Below are positions 53,904 to 64,000 of a DNA stretch of 64,000 bases, piece after piece. Location: positions 55,274,914-55,338,913 of the forward strand of contig JALMGJ010000002.1 of NCBI GenBank assembly GCA_023362775.1, given 5' to 3'. Position 1 is the stretch's first letter; each line of letters begins with the position of its first letter. The translations under genes and the position numbers were made by a program. The notes under the pieces are model-generated. The model was given only the letters and a program-made list of their open reading frames with translations, ran no database searches and was not told the origin of the DNA. The DNA is from Charina bottae (taxonomy: Eukaryota > Chordata > Lepidosauria > Squamata > Charinaidae).

Positions 53904-54355
53904 CTATGATGAAAAGGACATCTTTTTTGGTGTTTGTTCTAGAAGGTGTTGTAGGTCTTCATAGAACCGGTCAACTTCAGCTTCTTCGGCATCAGTGGTT
54001 GGGGCATAGACTTGGATTACTGTGATGTTGAATGGTTTGCCTTGGATTCGAATTGAGATCATTCTATCGTTTTTGAGGCTGTACCCCAGTACTGCTTTTC
54101 CCACTCTTTTATTGACTATGAGGGCTACTCCATTTCTTCTAAGGGATACTTGCCCACATAATGGTCACCTGAATTAAATTCGCCCATTCCCATCCATTTT
54201 AGTTTGCTGATTCCCAAGATGTCGATGTTCAATCTTGCCATCTCATGTTTGACCACCTCCAGCTTACCTTGATTCATTGATCTTACATTCCAGGTTCCTA
54301 TGCAATATTGTTCTTTACAGCATCGGACTTTCCTTTCACTACCAGACACATCCAC
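53904..54355 (-). pseudogene. BovB endonuclease N-terminal remnant
   Basis: The minus-strand frame 54355-54125 has GTWNVRSMNQGKLEVV and KLKWMGMGEFNSG. A frame change leads to 54104-53904 with KAVLGYSLKNDRMISIR and VIQVYAPTTDAEEAEVDRF. No downstream RT remains, so the copy is dead. Confidence 0.8.
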
Positions 54356-54560
54356 AACTGAGCGTCCTTTCAGCTTCGGCCCAGCCGCTTCACTCTTTCT
54401 GGACTACTTGGAAATTCCCTCTGCTCTTCCCCAGTAGCATATTGGGCACCTTCCGACCTGAGGGGCTCATCTTCCGGCATCATATCTTTTAGCCTTTTGA
54501 TACTGTCCATGGGATTTTCTTGGCAAGGATACTGGAGTAGGTTGTCATTTCCTTCTCCAG

Positions 54561-54689
54561 TGGACCACATTTTGTCAGAACTCTCCGCCATGACCTGTCC
54601 ATCTTGGGTGGCCCTGCACGGCATAGCTGATGGCTTCATTGAGTTACGCAAGCCCCTTCGCCACGACAAGGCAGTGATCCATGAAGGGG
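54561..54689 (-). ncRNA. Predicted HDV-like ribozyme, BovB 5' end
   Basis: Minus strand from 54689: P1 CCCCTTC (54689-54683) with GAAGGGG (54659-54653); P2 TGGATCAC (54681-54674) with GTGGTCCA (54568-54561), one G-U; P3 GCC with GGC; L3 TTGTCGT, keeping the C-G typical of this loop; P1.1 G with C; CAAA (54574-54571) as the C-N-R-A strand. The right flanking duplication begins at 54690, so P1 begins at the first base of the element. Confidence 0.68.
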
Positions 54690-54702
54690 TTTTTTCCAGA
54701 CA

Positions 54703-55657
54703 GAAAACCACAATTTGAAATCAAGGCTTGTTGGCTTACTGTTTGCAACTGTGGCTGAGTATGAATGTACTAAATGGGGACATACCATTTATCTGTGGTT
54801 TTCTGCCATATTCCTGGTCTGGTTTTATGTCTCACCCCCAAGCCAATCTGCAGATTAAAGATAAAAAAAAGCCAGGATTTAGTCAGAGAAGCCATTCTTG
54901 CTTTGATCAACTGCAGGACAGACACTGGATTATTTCTGGCTACTTTGGCTAAAACAAATTATATATTAATGAATCACAATAATACAGTATGTATTGAGAG
55001 TACTGAATTACTCCCAAATGTTGATTCATCCCCATGGTTTTTTCCATGATATGCAAAACAATTTTATTTCTCAGGCAGACCTAGTGAAAACATGGGAGCA
55101 AGAAGCAGTAGAGGCCATCCTGGATGAAGCGAAGATAGGGCTGCATTTTCATAGGATAAACAAACACAATAAGAAGCAGAGGGGAAATAAAGAGATTTGA
55201 AATGCAATGAAAAGTTTTGGCAGCCACTGCAGTCCAGAAATAGAAATCCACACTGATAATTTATGGTGGACGTGCTGGTTAGACATCGCTTGGACATGAA
55301 GCAGCTGGTGTATCGGAGAAAGGAGGCTTATAGTCAACCATCAAAGACTAAATTGTTCATGTCAGTTGGACTGCTTTTGGATTCTGTGTAATTAATAATT
55401 CCTTGTACTGCTGTAAAATACTGAAAAAACTAGCCCCTTAGCAATTATCCCACAGTAAGTGTGAATACTCAGGTGTTTTCTTGACAGATGTAACTTCAGG
55501 GTTTAGGTGTCCCTGTAAGATTTAATTGCCAGCATATTGGAAGGAGGTACTTCTGTGTTGGAATGAATTTGTCTATTTACAGAAAGCAGAAGACTTGAAA
55601 GAAAAATCTTGGAGCTGCATTGCCTCTTTTACAATGGCATTTCTAATTGTATTACAG
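54703..55657. other. No gene seen
   Basis: No supported feature. Confidence 0.5.
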
Positions 55658-55670
55658 TATGCAGATAACT

Positions 55671-56005
55671 GGGGGCATGGTGGCTTAGCGGGTAAGACGC
55701 CAGGCTTATTGATCAGAAGATCGCAAGTTCGGAGGTTCGAATCCCTAGCCCCGCGTGACGGAGTGAGCTCGTGCACTAGCCCCAGCTCTTGCCAACCTAA
55801 CAATTCGAAAGTATGCAAATGCAAGTAGATGAATAGGTACCACTTTGGTGGGTAGGTAACAGCGTTCCGTGTGCATCATGCCAGCCACATGACCGTGGAA
55901 GCGTCTTTGGACAACACTGGCTCTTCGGCTAACAAACGGAGATGAGCACCGGCCCCTAGAGTCAGACACGACTGCACAACTGTGCGGGGGGAACCTTTAC
56001 CTTTT
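55671..56005 (+). mobile_element. tRNA-derived SINE (full length)
   Basis: Best-preserved copy: box A TGGCTTAGCGGGTAAGACG, box B GGTTCGAATCC, BovB-like AGAGTCAGACACGACTG, and the GCACAACTGTGCGGGG hairpin tail. A perfect 13-bp TSD, TATGCAGATAACT, is at 55658-55670 and 56006-56018. Confidence 0.92.
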
Positions 56006-56018
56006 TATGCAGATAACT

Positions 56019-56922
56019 ATGAAGAATTTTGAGGACATTTGCCTGCAACCTTGCTCTCTCTCTCCTGAAGCACCAAGTCACAAAAGCAAATTGGGCTAAC
56101 GTAAATATGACTTGAGTGGGTGAAATAGTCTTCTGAGGGCCACATCATATGTTCGACTTACAACTATAAGCATATTTATGAATCATATTGGGGATCAGGG
56201 GTATATCTGGATACATAGTTCAAAAAGTCACACACATTATCCTGTTCAGATTTATGCCAACTCTGAATTTAAAGCATAGAATCACTGAAAGTTAAACTTA
56301 AACTTTCTCCACAGTGGCTAGGAATATAACACATTATGTTTTTATCTGGTATGGGGGATGAAAGTAAACTATACATATAGTGTCATAACTTAATGGTGCA
56401 ATTTTTAATGCCTTTTTGTTTTTCCCAAGTTTGTTGGGCTGAATTGTGTAAGACTTGCCTCTTTGCCTCCTCAGGTTTATAGAGATGGAAACTTCTTCAT
56501 CCGTTTAAGATTAGTTGCAGCTAATCTGTATTATTCCTTTTTAATCTTTCCAAGCCACCAGAATGTTGGAAATAAATTATTTAAAGGGGGTCCATAAGCA
56601 GAATAACTATCCAAACATTGAAACAAACAGACCAACAAAAAATGGTGTAAGGGGAGAAGCCAACAAAATAAGTTCCGAAAATGGGTTGGATTCAGCTGGG
56701 GGCTACAGAGAAAAGAAAATCAATCAAATCAATAATGCATGGAATATCATTTAAATAATCTTATATTTTAATAAAATACATTATATTAAATTTGAGGTTG
56801 ATCTTATGCTTGGATTGTACAGTTTATTTATTCCATTCTTCAAGTTGTGAGGGAAAGGGTTGTATCAATTTATGTCATACATCTCTCTATATTCTTGTCC
56901 ATAAAGAAAAACATTCTTGAAA
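56019..56922. other. No gene seen
   Basis: No supported feature. Confidence 0.5.
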
Positions 56923-57676
56923 AATCCCCCCAGTGCATCTCTATGGGAGAGTCAAAAGGACAATGAGTCAGATTGTTGTCATCTCCTCCATTCTAAGACA
57001 CCCGCACTCCTCCATCCTAGTTATGTGACCCAGATTAGAGCTATTATTAAGGGGTTGGAAAGATTTCTTGAGTACCTTGTCTTTTTAATGATAGAACATC
57101 AGTGTTGTGGCTACCACATTGGTTGCCAACAGACTTCCAAGTACAATTCAAAGTGTTGGTTGTAACCTATAAAATCCTTCACGGCTTGGTCCCTAAGTAA
57201 CTTCAGGACCACCTTCTTCAAGTACAGCCAACCTGTGCAGTGCACTTTTCCTAAGTTGGGACGTTGACGGTCCCCCCCTTATGTGAGGTTCAGGGATGTG
57301 AGGGCAGGACACCATCTTTCTCAGTCTTTGGTCCATTCCTTTGAAACAGCCTGCCCCCCGAGATCTGGTTAATCATATTTAGTAGAGCAACAAAAGCAGA
57401 TTTTTCAACATTCCTGGGATTCAAATGCCAACAAATGGGGATTTGGATGCCAAGAGAGAGGTGATGGATTTTTTAAAATTATTGTTTCAGGTCTCTGTTT
57501 TATAGTTTTGAAGTGGGAATGTTGTAAATCCCTCCCCCCTCCCCCCCACGTATCTCTATGAGAGACAAAGTAGGGCAGCAGCTCAGAATATTGCTGACTC
57601 CCCCATTTTAAGCCCCCTTCCTTCCTCCTTTCAGGTCATGTATCCCAGAGTAGAGCTATTTTTAAGGAATTGGAAA
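56923..57676. repeat. Diverged direct-repeat pair
   Basis: 56923-57064 and 57540-57676 are diverged copies (shared order: CTCTATG-GAGA, CAGATTGTTG/CAGAATATTG, CCTCC, AGAGCTATT-TTAA, TTGGAAA). An L2 fragment lies between them. They could be old LTRs or a tandem duplication. Confidence 0.45.
57085..57420 (+). mobile_element. L2-type LINE ORF2 C-terminal fragment
   Basis: Broken plus-strand frames resemble the L2 C-terminus (HIGCQQTSKYNSKCWL, then KSFTAW, a decayed form of the usual HWLP...KVL...KALHGL). No intact frame. Confidence 0.5.
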
Positions 57677-57839
57677 AGAAAATCTGGAAGCTTGTAAAGA
57701 ATAAGGGAGATGACCTTGACAGACATATGCAAGGACCTTTACCTAGGCAAAGAGGGCTGAAACATTTTTTAAGTCCTGGGAAATAGGATAATATTCAGAA
57801 ACAACTCAGACACATCCATAATTCACAGAACTATAAGGA

Positions 57840-57935
57840 GGAGGAGGATGTACAACCCAGTCAGGCTGGCAAGATTCTGTTATTATAACTAATCTCAATA
57901 AAGTGTAGTTCTAGTCTTCCTGTGGAGTTGGTTTT
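57840..57935 (+). other. Possible old LTR end
   Basis: CAAGATTCTGTTATTATAAC followed by CAATAAAGTGTAGTTCTAG resembles 15020-15080. It reads like an LTR polyadenylation region but has no visible partner. Confidence 0.3.
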
Positions 57936-58194
57936 CTGGTCTGGTCTACCTAGTGGGGCTGACAAAGCCAGACTTCGCATGCTTTTCTGACTTTATTAAT
58001 TATTGTCCTGTTCAGCATTTGCCCAAATATAAGGAGAACGCAATGTGGGGAGAGAACAGGGCTGCCCACTCAATCCCACTTCTTCCTTTGTGCAGCCTCA
58101 GACCTTCATCCAGAAGATCTCAAAGAGAGCTGTACTCATATTCACTTGGATGCAAGTACAGTACATCTCTTGGGGCAATCTGTGAACCTGCTTT

Positions 58195-58800
58195 ATTTTT
58201 TTATATATATAATTTTTATTAAAGCTTTTAAACAAGAAGATAAAAACTAAGACAAACTAATATAAAGTAAGAAAGAAAAAGAAAAAAGAAAGAAATCAAA
58301 GAAAAAAGCAGAAAGTGCAAGAAAAGAAAAAAGTTGAGGAAAAACAGAAAAGAAAGGAAAAAAAGATATAAAGAAGCGGCTTCCAATATTCTTCACAGCA
58401 GTTAGAAGTACTATTTTAACCTCTGTCTCTAACAGTACATCATATTACTCTTCTTTCTATCATCTATCCTGTCTAACTAACAAAACCATAAGTCACAGGT
58501 TCATTTTTTTTTCATTTTTATGCAAAAAGTCCATAAGAAGCTTCCAGTCACCTCCGATTTATTCAACTCCTAGTTCTACAATCATTCACATGAATCAGTT
58601 ATATACATTTAAGACAATAGTTCTGTATATTTTTAATAAAGTTTTATCATATGTCACATTAAAAATATACTTTGGTGGCAACTTAGGGATAGGTTCTGGG
58701 GCTAAGGTATCTGTAATGCTTTTAGGAAACCACTGGGCTCTGAGGCTTCAGGATCACACCCTTTGGTTTATATGAACAGGAGCCACACACTGGTTTAAAA
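58195..58800 (-). mobile_element. L1-like LINE 3' UTR, antisense
   Basis: Starts with a T-rich AATTTTTATTAAAGC end (the reverse of the L1 AATAAAAATT end) followed by purine-rich antisense 3' UTR. The copy is short and lacks ORF2. Confidence 0.45.
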
Positions 58801-59527
58801 TGATATGATAAGAACAATAGCAACAAAAATTACTCAATATCTTCACAACCCCTGTCCATCATTTTTTCTTGGTTTTAGGCTGGGAAACAAGACAATACAA
58901 GTGCAACTTCGTTGTTTTTTTTAATTTCTCAGGTATATTACTGGGAAACTTTCTCTTATGAATTTGTGAGAAGGGATGGTTTGTTGTGAAAGTCTCATTT
59001 TAAAAGGAGGAAGAAGAAAAAGTACCAGCAGGAAGAGGATGCAGAAAATCCATCAGTTCAGCTGACTGCTTCCCATATGTTCTATGGAAGTCAGTCACTG
59101 TGTCAGATATTCATTCATTTTGGGGCTAAATATCTTTTTCATTTCTGAACAGCTTCAATTTTCTCTGTGACTCAGGGAATAGTTTATGAGGAAATGGGAC
59201 CCGGAGGGTGGACAGATGGAGAAAAATCTCTTCTCCTCACCCAGCTGATCACTGTAATCTTTCATACCCTCAAAGCAGATTCAGCCTGCTGGCATTCAAC
59301 TCCTTCTTCTCAAATAGTCTACTCATAGCTGAAGGGTGCTTGGGTATAAATGGCCCCTGTGATTTATTTAAAGTGCTTTCAGACAGGCTGCAGTCATCCC
59401 AGCTCTAACTGACACTGGCTATGGCTTACAGTGCAAAACAAGCCCTCATGAGGTGCTCTGCTTCATTTTTTGTCACTGCAGAACTGACCTAGGTCAGCCG
59501 TACAGGAAGCATTGGGCTGATATGATC
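58801..59527. other. No gene seen
   Basis: No supported feature. Confidence 0.5.
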
Positions 59528-59535
59528 TTCTAGTG

Positions 59536-60089
59536 CAGAGCTTTCCAAACTGTGTGTCGGGACACGTTAGTGTGTCGGCTGCAGTGTCTGGATGTGTCAC
59601 GGCTGCTGCTGCCTCCGAGCCCTGCCAGGATTCCGCGCAGGTCCTGGTGCCTGCCTTGTGCCAGGCTGCCTCCAAACCTGCTGAGATTCCGTGCAGGTCC
59701 TAGTGCCTGCCTTGTGCCTTGCTGCCTCCAAACCTGCCCTACCAGGATTCCGCGCAGGTCCTAGTGCCTGCCTTGTGCCTTGCTGCCTCCAAACCTGCTG
59801 AGATTCTGCGCAGGTCCTAGTGCCTGCCTTGTGCCTTGCTGCCTCCAAACCTGCCCTACCAGGATTCCGCGCAGGTCCTGGTGCCTGCCTTGTGCCTTGC
59901 TGCCTCCAAACCTGCTGAGATTCCGCGCAGGTCCTAGTGCCTGCCTTGTGCCTTGCTGCCTCCAAACCTGCCCTGCCAGGATTCCGTGCAGGTCCTAGTG
60001 CCTGCCTTGTGCCCTGCTGTAAGAGTGTGTCGCGAAATGATGCATGTCTAAAAGGTGTGTCACCAACATGAAAAGTTTGGAAAGCTCTG
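59536..60089. mobile_element. Non-autonomous hAT transposon (MITE) with expanded minisatellite
   Basis: Ends CAGAGCTTTCCAAAC and GTTTGGAAAGCTCTG, with a perfect 8-bp TSD TTCTAGTG at 59528-59535 and 60090-60097. Same family as 7345-7700 but longer because the internal minisatellite is expanded. Confidence 0.87.
59608..60020. repeat. Minisatellite with alternating long and short units
   Basis: About seven units starting GCTGCCTCC. Longer units (about 61 bp, with CCCTRCCAGGATT) alternate with shorter ones (about 56 bp, with TGCTGAGATT). The alternation suggests growth by two-unit steps. Confidence 0.85.
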
Positions 60090-60097
60090 TTCTAGTG

Positions 60098-60641
60098 GCT
60101 TGGGAAGGATATGACATGTGAGTGTGCTGACACCAACTCTTCTGAAGTACACCTTGTTCCTGTTTCATGTGCTAGCTAATGCATCGACATCTTGCTTGGC
60201 ATAATAGGAACTCAAGGTGGCAAGTTCACCTAGTAACTCTTATTATATATCACTAACTCGGCATTGGCCATACTGACTTTGGTTGGATTTTTAATATTTT
60301 GAGACATAATTGCATTTTCATGTGTCCTGAGTATTCATCTTCTATATAGTTTGGCTCTAGCACCACTTTAAAATACTTCTCATCACCATGAACACCTCAG
60401 CTTTGTGTTTTGGGTGTGTTGCTACTGCTGCATACTGTACATCTGACAAATGAACTCTGGTCTATGAAAACTTAAGTCTGAAGATATGTTATTCTTTAAG
60501 ACACCATGATTCCTTCCTTTTTAAAGGCAGGCTGTATGGCCAGGTGACATGCTAAGGAGGAGAGCATGACACCTAATGATAAAGAAGAAGAACTGGAATA
60601 AAGCTATAGCAAATATTGCCAAATGGTGGGTAGGTACATTG
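60098..60641. other. No gene seen
   Basis: No supported feature. Confidence 0.5.
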
Positions 60642-61375
60642 TTGTTGTTGTTCAGTCGTTTAGTCGTGTCCGACTCTTCGTGACCTCATGGACCATAGCA
60701 CGCCAGGCCTTTCTGTCCTCCACTGTCTCCCGGAGTTTACTCAAATTCATGTTCATTACATCGGTGATGCTATCTGATTTCCTTTAGGATTGACTGATTC
60801 GACCTCCTTGCAGTCCAAGGGACTCTTAAGAGTCTTCTCCAGCACCACAGTTCGAAAGCATCAATTCTTCGGCACTCAGCCTTCCTTATGGTCCAGTTCT
60901 CACAGCCATACATTAATACTGGAAAAACCATAGCTGTGATTCTATGAACCTTTGTCGGCAAGGTGATGTCTCTACTTCTTAATATGCTGTCTAGGTTAGC
61001 CATAGCTTTCCTCCCAAGGAGCAAGCGTCTTTTAATTTCATGGCTGCAGTCACCGTCTGCAGTGATCTTGGAGCCCAAGAAAATAAAATCTGTCACTGCT
61101 TCCATTTCTTCCCCTTCTATTTGCCAGGAAGTGATGGGACCAGATGCCATGATCTGGGTTTTTTTAATGTTGAGTTTCAAGCCAGCTTTTGCACTCTCCT
61201 CTTTCACCCTCATCAAGAGGCTCTTTAGTTCCTCTTCACTTTCTGCCATTAGGGTGGTATCGTCTGCATATCTGAGGTTGTTGATATTTCTCCCGGCAAT
61301 CTTAATTCCGGCTTGTGATTCATCCAGCCCGGCATTTCTCATGATGTACTCTGCATATAAGTTAAATAAGCAGGA
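60642..61375 (-). mobile_element. BovB LINE, truncated, with internal deletion
   Basis: Minus strand: the RT C-terminal half is open from about 61375 to 60770 (YADDTTLMAESEEELKSLL, FLGSKITADGDCSHEIKRR, YGCENWTIRKAE, FELWCWRRLLRVPWT). About 165 bases present in the copy at 7819-8304 are missing at 60770. The tail ends in (CAACAA). Confidence 0.87.
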
Positions 61376-61714
61376 AAAAATGGGCCAGCCACAAAGTGTG
61401 GAAGCAAACCTTTCACAATGGGTATAAACTTCAATATACAAGCAGCACAGATAAATCACTTAGTAACATGATAACAAGAGAGTAAATGATTTCTAAATAT
61501 AATAGAGCATTCCTAGATTCACTCAAAGCCCTAAAATGGACATACCACAGCTTAAAATCAAGAATATCTTCAAAACTGCCTCCCCTCCACCAAGCAGCCC
61601 CAGTCTCATATGCAAAGGGGTCCCACTCACTTTGCAACCATTGACCTCTCAAAAATATGAAGTGTGGCTCTTGACCACCAAGAGGTGACCCAATCTATCC
61701 ACTAAATTTATTGA
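61376..61714. other. No gene seen
   Basis: No supported feature. Confidence 0.5.
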
Positions 61715-61945
61715 TGGATTATGTGCCATCTAGTTGTTTCTGACTTCTAGCGACCACATAGATAGATTTTCTCCATGACAATCTACCCCTACCCTGTTCT
61801 TTCAGATCTCCCAATGGTGCACCCATCGCCACTGTAACTGAGTCCATCCACCTTGCTGGTGGTCATCCTCTTCTTCTCTTTCCTTCCACCTTTCCTAGCA
61901 TTAGAGTCTTTTCCAGAGCACTGGGTCTTTGCATAATATGTCTGA
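61715..61945 (-). mobile_element. Old RTE-like LINE fragment
   Basis: Resembles the antisense BovB-type 3' region in order (TAGCGACCACATAGATAG, CCATCCACCTTGCTG, CTTCCACCTTTCCTAGCAT, GTCTTTTCCAGAG) but is much more diverged than the BovB copies here. Probably an older family. Confidence 0.45.
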
Positions 61946-62229
61946 AATCCACTAAATTAATCACCTTGAAAAATTATCTTCCACTTATGTGTTACAGCTC
62001 TTCAAAATAAATCTGGTAGGGATTGTAGATTCCGCTTCATTCACCCCCATTCCTTCTGAAGTTAAGTTTTGCCCAATGGTTTGGCCTAGATGTTAAGAGC
62101 AGACATTCTGAATTTAGCTGAAGATATTTTAAGCCAGTCCCAAAATTCTGAATGGAACGAAGTCCTGCCTCCCAGCCCCTTAAGGGGGAAGTGAGAGCTG
62201 CTTCAGCCATGTGACAATGGTTCTGTGGA

Positions 62230-62335
62230 TGCAGCATCAGTTAGAAATAGGTCTCCAAGTACAATCCAAAATGCTTGTTTTTAACCTATAAGCCCTTCAT
62301 GATTGGGTACCCAGGTATCTTCAGGATCATTTCCT
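62230..62335 (+). mobile_element. L2-type LINE fragment
   Basis: CCAAGTACAATCCAAAATGC, then AACCTATAAGCCCTTCATG, matches 57125-57185 closely, the L2 ORF2 C-terminal region. Confidence 0.5.
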
Positions 62336-62935
62336 TCTACTTTTTTTTTCTTAAATTTTATTGAATTTTAAAATACATATTAAAAGTTAGAACAAGAAAT
62401 AAAGATAGAAATACAAAGTAAGAAAAGAGTAAAAGAAAAGTGAAGTCAAGAAAAATAATAAAAGAAATATAGAAAATAGATGGCCTCCAATCTGTCTTTG
62501 GTCTTTAGGTACAATAATTTGCTTTTAAATGTTAGTCTTTCATACAATACACAGGAAATTTTCTTTGTCATATACACTTCAATTTCTATAATCCAATCTT
62601 CCGATCTTCATGTAGGTTTCACCTTTCTTACAATTCTCTAATAGTCCATCTGCAGTTTCCACTCCTTGAAATAATGTCAGTTTAAATATTCTTGGCTGCA
62701 TCAGTTTAATATTTTTTATTCACTCTTCCCATTTTTACATCTATATTTATATCCTTGGTAAAGTCCAATTAATCTTAAATCATATATAACATATATATAG
62801 CAAGGAAAGGCCTTATTTTAATTCTAATAAAATGAAATATATTCTGTTCATATATATCCATAAAAATAACACTAGTTTAAACATAATCTATGTTTAGACT
62901 ACAATTATACCATATTCTACATCTTCCTACATATT

Positions 62936-63021
62936 TATTTTTTATTTATTTATTAATCAAATTTATCACCGCCCATCTCTACCACGGTAGACTCTGGGCG
63001 GTTTACAAATACATACATACA

Positions 63022-63051
<30 letters not shown>
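62936..63051 (-). mobile_element. L2-type LINE 3' tail nested in L1
   Basis: Antisense tail TTTATTTATTTATTAATC, a CACCGCCCATCTC block and GGGCGGTTTACAAAT, followed by a (CATA)n run (63009-63051). Flanked by TACATATTTA on both sides. Confidence 0.6.
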
Positions 63052-63052
<1 letters not shown>

Positions 63053-63490
63053 TTACCTAGTTAACATTTTTATAGCTACCTATTCTACTAACACATGACC
63101 TAACAACAATTCTCAATAATATTCATACTAATAATTATAAAAATAAGTCATCCTATAGTAACATTAATTCTAGTTCCAACTCAGCATCCCATCCTAATAA
63201 TGTATCTTCTCATTCATATATCTCCATAAAAAGGAATTTCAAATTTTCATATAATCTATAACATCAACTTATATTTATCTCACTAATTTTATAACCTTAT
63301 ATCTTACAATTAAAATATCACATTTTATACATCCATACAGTTTCTCATATCAATTTTAAGCATTTAATATTCCCAGCAATTATATTACTAGTTGAAACTT
63401 GATTTATTTAATACATTTACACACTCAGTATCCAATCAAAATCCATTAACCTTATGACCCACATCACACTAAATCTCTTATTCAGGTTAT

Positions 63491-63668
63491 GCCAAAATCA
63501 CAATATGCAGCCTGTTTTGTTCTGTATCTCCTGTAGAATGTCAGAATGTTTTTCTTAACCTTTCCATCTTTTCCCTGTCTCAACTGCCATAATGTGTTTA
63601 TACCAAAATTATAGTATGTAGCCTGTTTTGTTATCTGTCTCATGTAGAGTGTCATAATGTTTTTCTGG
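63491..63668. repeat. Degenerate tandem duplication (about 111 bp period)
   Basis: CCAAAATCACAATATGCAGC at 63492 recurs as CCAAAATTATAGTATGTAGC at 63603, each followed by CTGTTTTGTT and later AATGTTTTTCT. Confidence 0.7.
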
Positions 63669-63899
63669 ACCAATGTGTTTAAAATCCCTTTCTCCTGTTT
63701 CTCCTCTATATAGAATTTTTTTTTCTGCTTCTAATTCTATCTTTTGTTCCTTTTGTTCCTGACCTTGGTAAACTATCATTAAAGATTCCAATGATTTCTT
63801 AATTTCTAAAAGGGTTTCACTAATTTCTTTTTTAAATTCTCGAATTGCTGTTAAGAATGCCATTCTTCCCCACCCCCCTCTTTGTTCTTCAAGCTGCAA
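63609..63899 (-). pseudogene. L1 ORF1-like coiled-coil fragment
   Basis: A 96-codon minus-strand frame starting at 63899 includes MAFLTAIREFKKEISETLL and a heptad-like EIKKSLESLM segment, then an acidic KIELEAEKK. This fits the N-terminal coiled coil of L1 ORF1, which trimerises the RNA-binding protein. Stops follow in the duplicated region. Assignment rests on character and location, not a firm motif. Confidence 0.35.
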
Positions 63900-64000
63900 G
63901 AGCTAGTCAAAATAAACAGTTTCTCAGGGAATTGATGGTCAGCTGATCTGTTCGGGTGGAAAATTACCAGCTATGTCCCAAGTAAAAAGTTTTTAGAATA

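Larger units (their letters stand above)
53361..54689 (-). mobile_element. BovB LINE, internally deleted, with 5' and 3' ends
   Basis: Minus strand: the 5' leader starts at 54689, the N-terminal endonuclease coding region is at 54355-53904, and the sequence then jumps near 53887 straight to the 3' tail, which ends at 53361. Most of the RT is deleted. An L2-tailed insert (53501-53809) interrupts the tail. Imperfect flanking duplications TTTTTTCC(CCC)AGA lie at 53347-53360 and from 54690. Confidence 0.85.
62341..64000 (-). mobile_element. L1-like LINE, antisense, runs off the window
   Basis: Begins with a T-rich AATTTTATTGAATTTTAAAAT end, then purine-rich antisense 3' UTR. Further right is a coiled-coil ORF1-like stretch. 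No ORF2 RT motif was seen between them, so it appears internally deleted. The right end lies outside the window. Confidence 0.45.

Noticed and set aside
7345..60089. CRISPR-like array from regular repeats
   Set aside because: The repeated units are minisatellites inside hAT MITEs in a vertebrate genome, with no spacer/repeat alternation.

Overview
This window looks like repeat-dense intergenic or intronic DNA from a squamate reptile. The evidence is the mix of BovB LINEs, tRNA-headed SINEs sharing a tail motif with BovB, L2 and CR1 LINEs, Penelope-like elements, L1s, hAT MITEs and a chromodomain Gypsy element. I found no host protein-coding exon, rRNA, stand-alone tRNA gene or CRISPR array. 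Nearly all coding capacity belongs to retrotransposons. Family names rest on protein motifs, ends and target-site duplications (TSDs) read by eye; no database search was run.

Layout. 161-4139: a full-length RTE-type LINE with an intact reading frame and an 11-bp TSD. 4178-10270: decayed Copia-like gag and a CR1-type LINE (minus strand), split by an L1-like copy, a hAT MITE, a BovB fragment and a palindromic Penelope-like element. 15692-22221: a 5'-truncated L1 with a 20-bp TSD, itself interrupted by a full-length BovB (16254-19475, minus) and a small unclassified insert. 22590-31000: a SINE, a second Penelope-like element, microsatellites, a foldback MITE, a second hAT MITE and L2 remnants. 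32556-39065: L2 LINEs, one split by a complete Gypsy/chromovirus element (33063-38500). 41754-51150: a 9.3-kb, very GC-rich Tx1-clade LINE lying inside a TTCTCC hexanucleotide repeat. 51186-64000: SINEs, BovB, L2 and L1 pieces and a third hAT MITE with an internal minisatellite.

The strongest unexpected signal is a shared RNA architecture at the 5' ends of three RTE/BovB elements (214-364 plus; 19475-19345 minus; 54689-54561 minus). It has a 7-bp P1 starting at the element's first base, a P2 closing about 130 bases later, a 3-bp P3 with a 7-base loop, and a C-N-R-A strand before P2. Helix sequences differ between copies but pairing is kept, which is the arrangement of an HDV-like self-cleaving ribozyme. 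In the two BovB copies the TSDs independently place the 5' end at the predicted cleavage site. A second ribozyme class, hammerhead-like motifs with a palindromic ACGU stem III, sits in the arms of both Penelope-like elements. Other notable signals are the microsatellite-targeted Tx1 element, a 13-nt self-priming complementarity and a GTTAAAC slip site in the Gypsy element, and a 47-bp antisense SINE piece joined upstream of the ribozyme of the first LINE.
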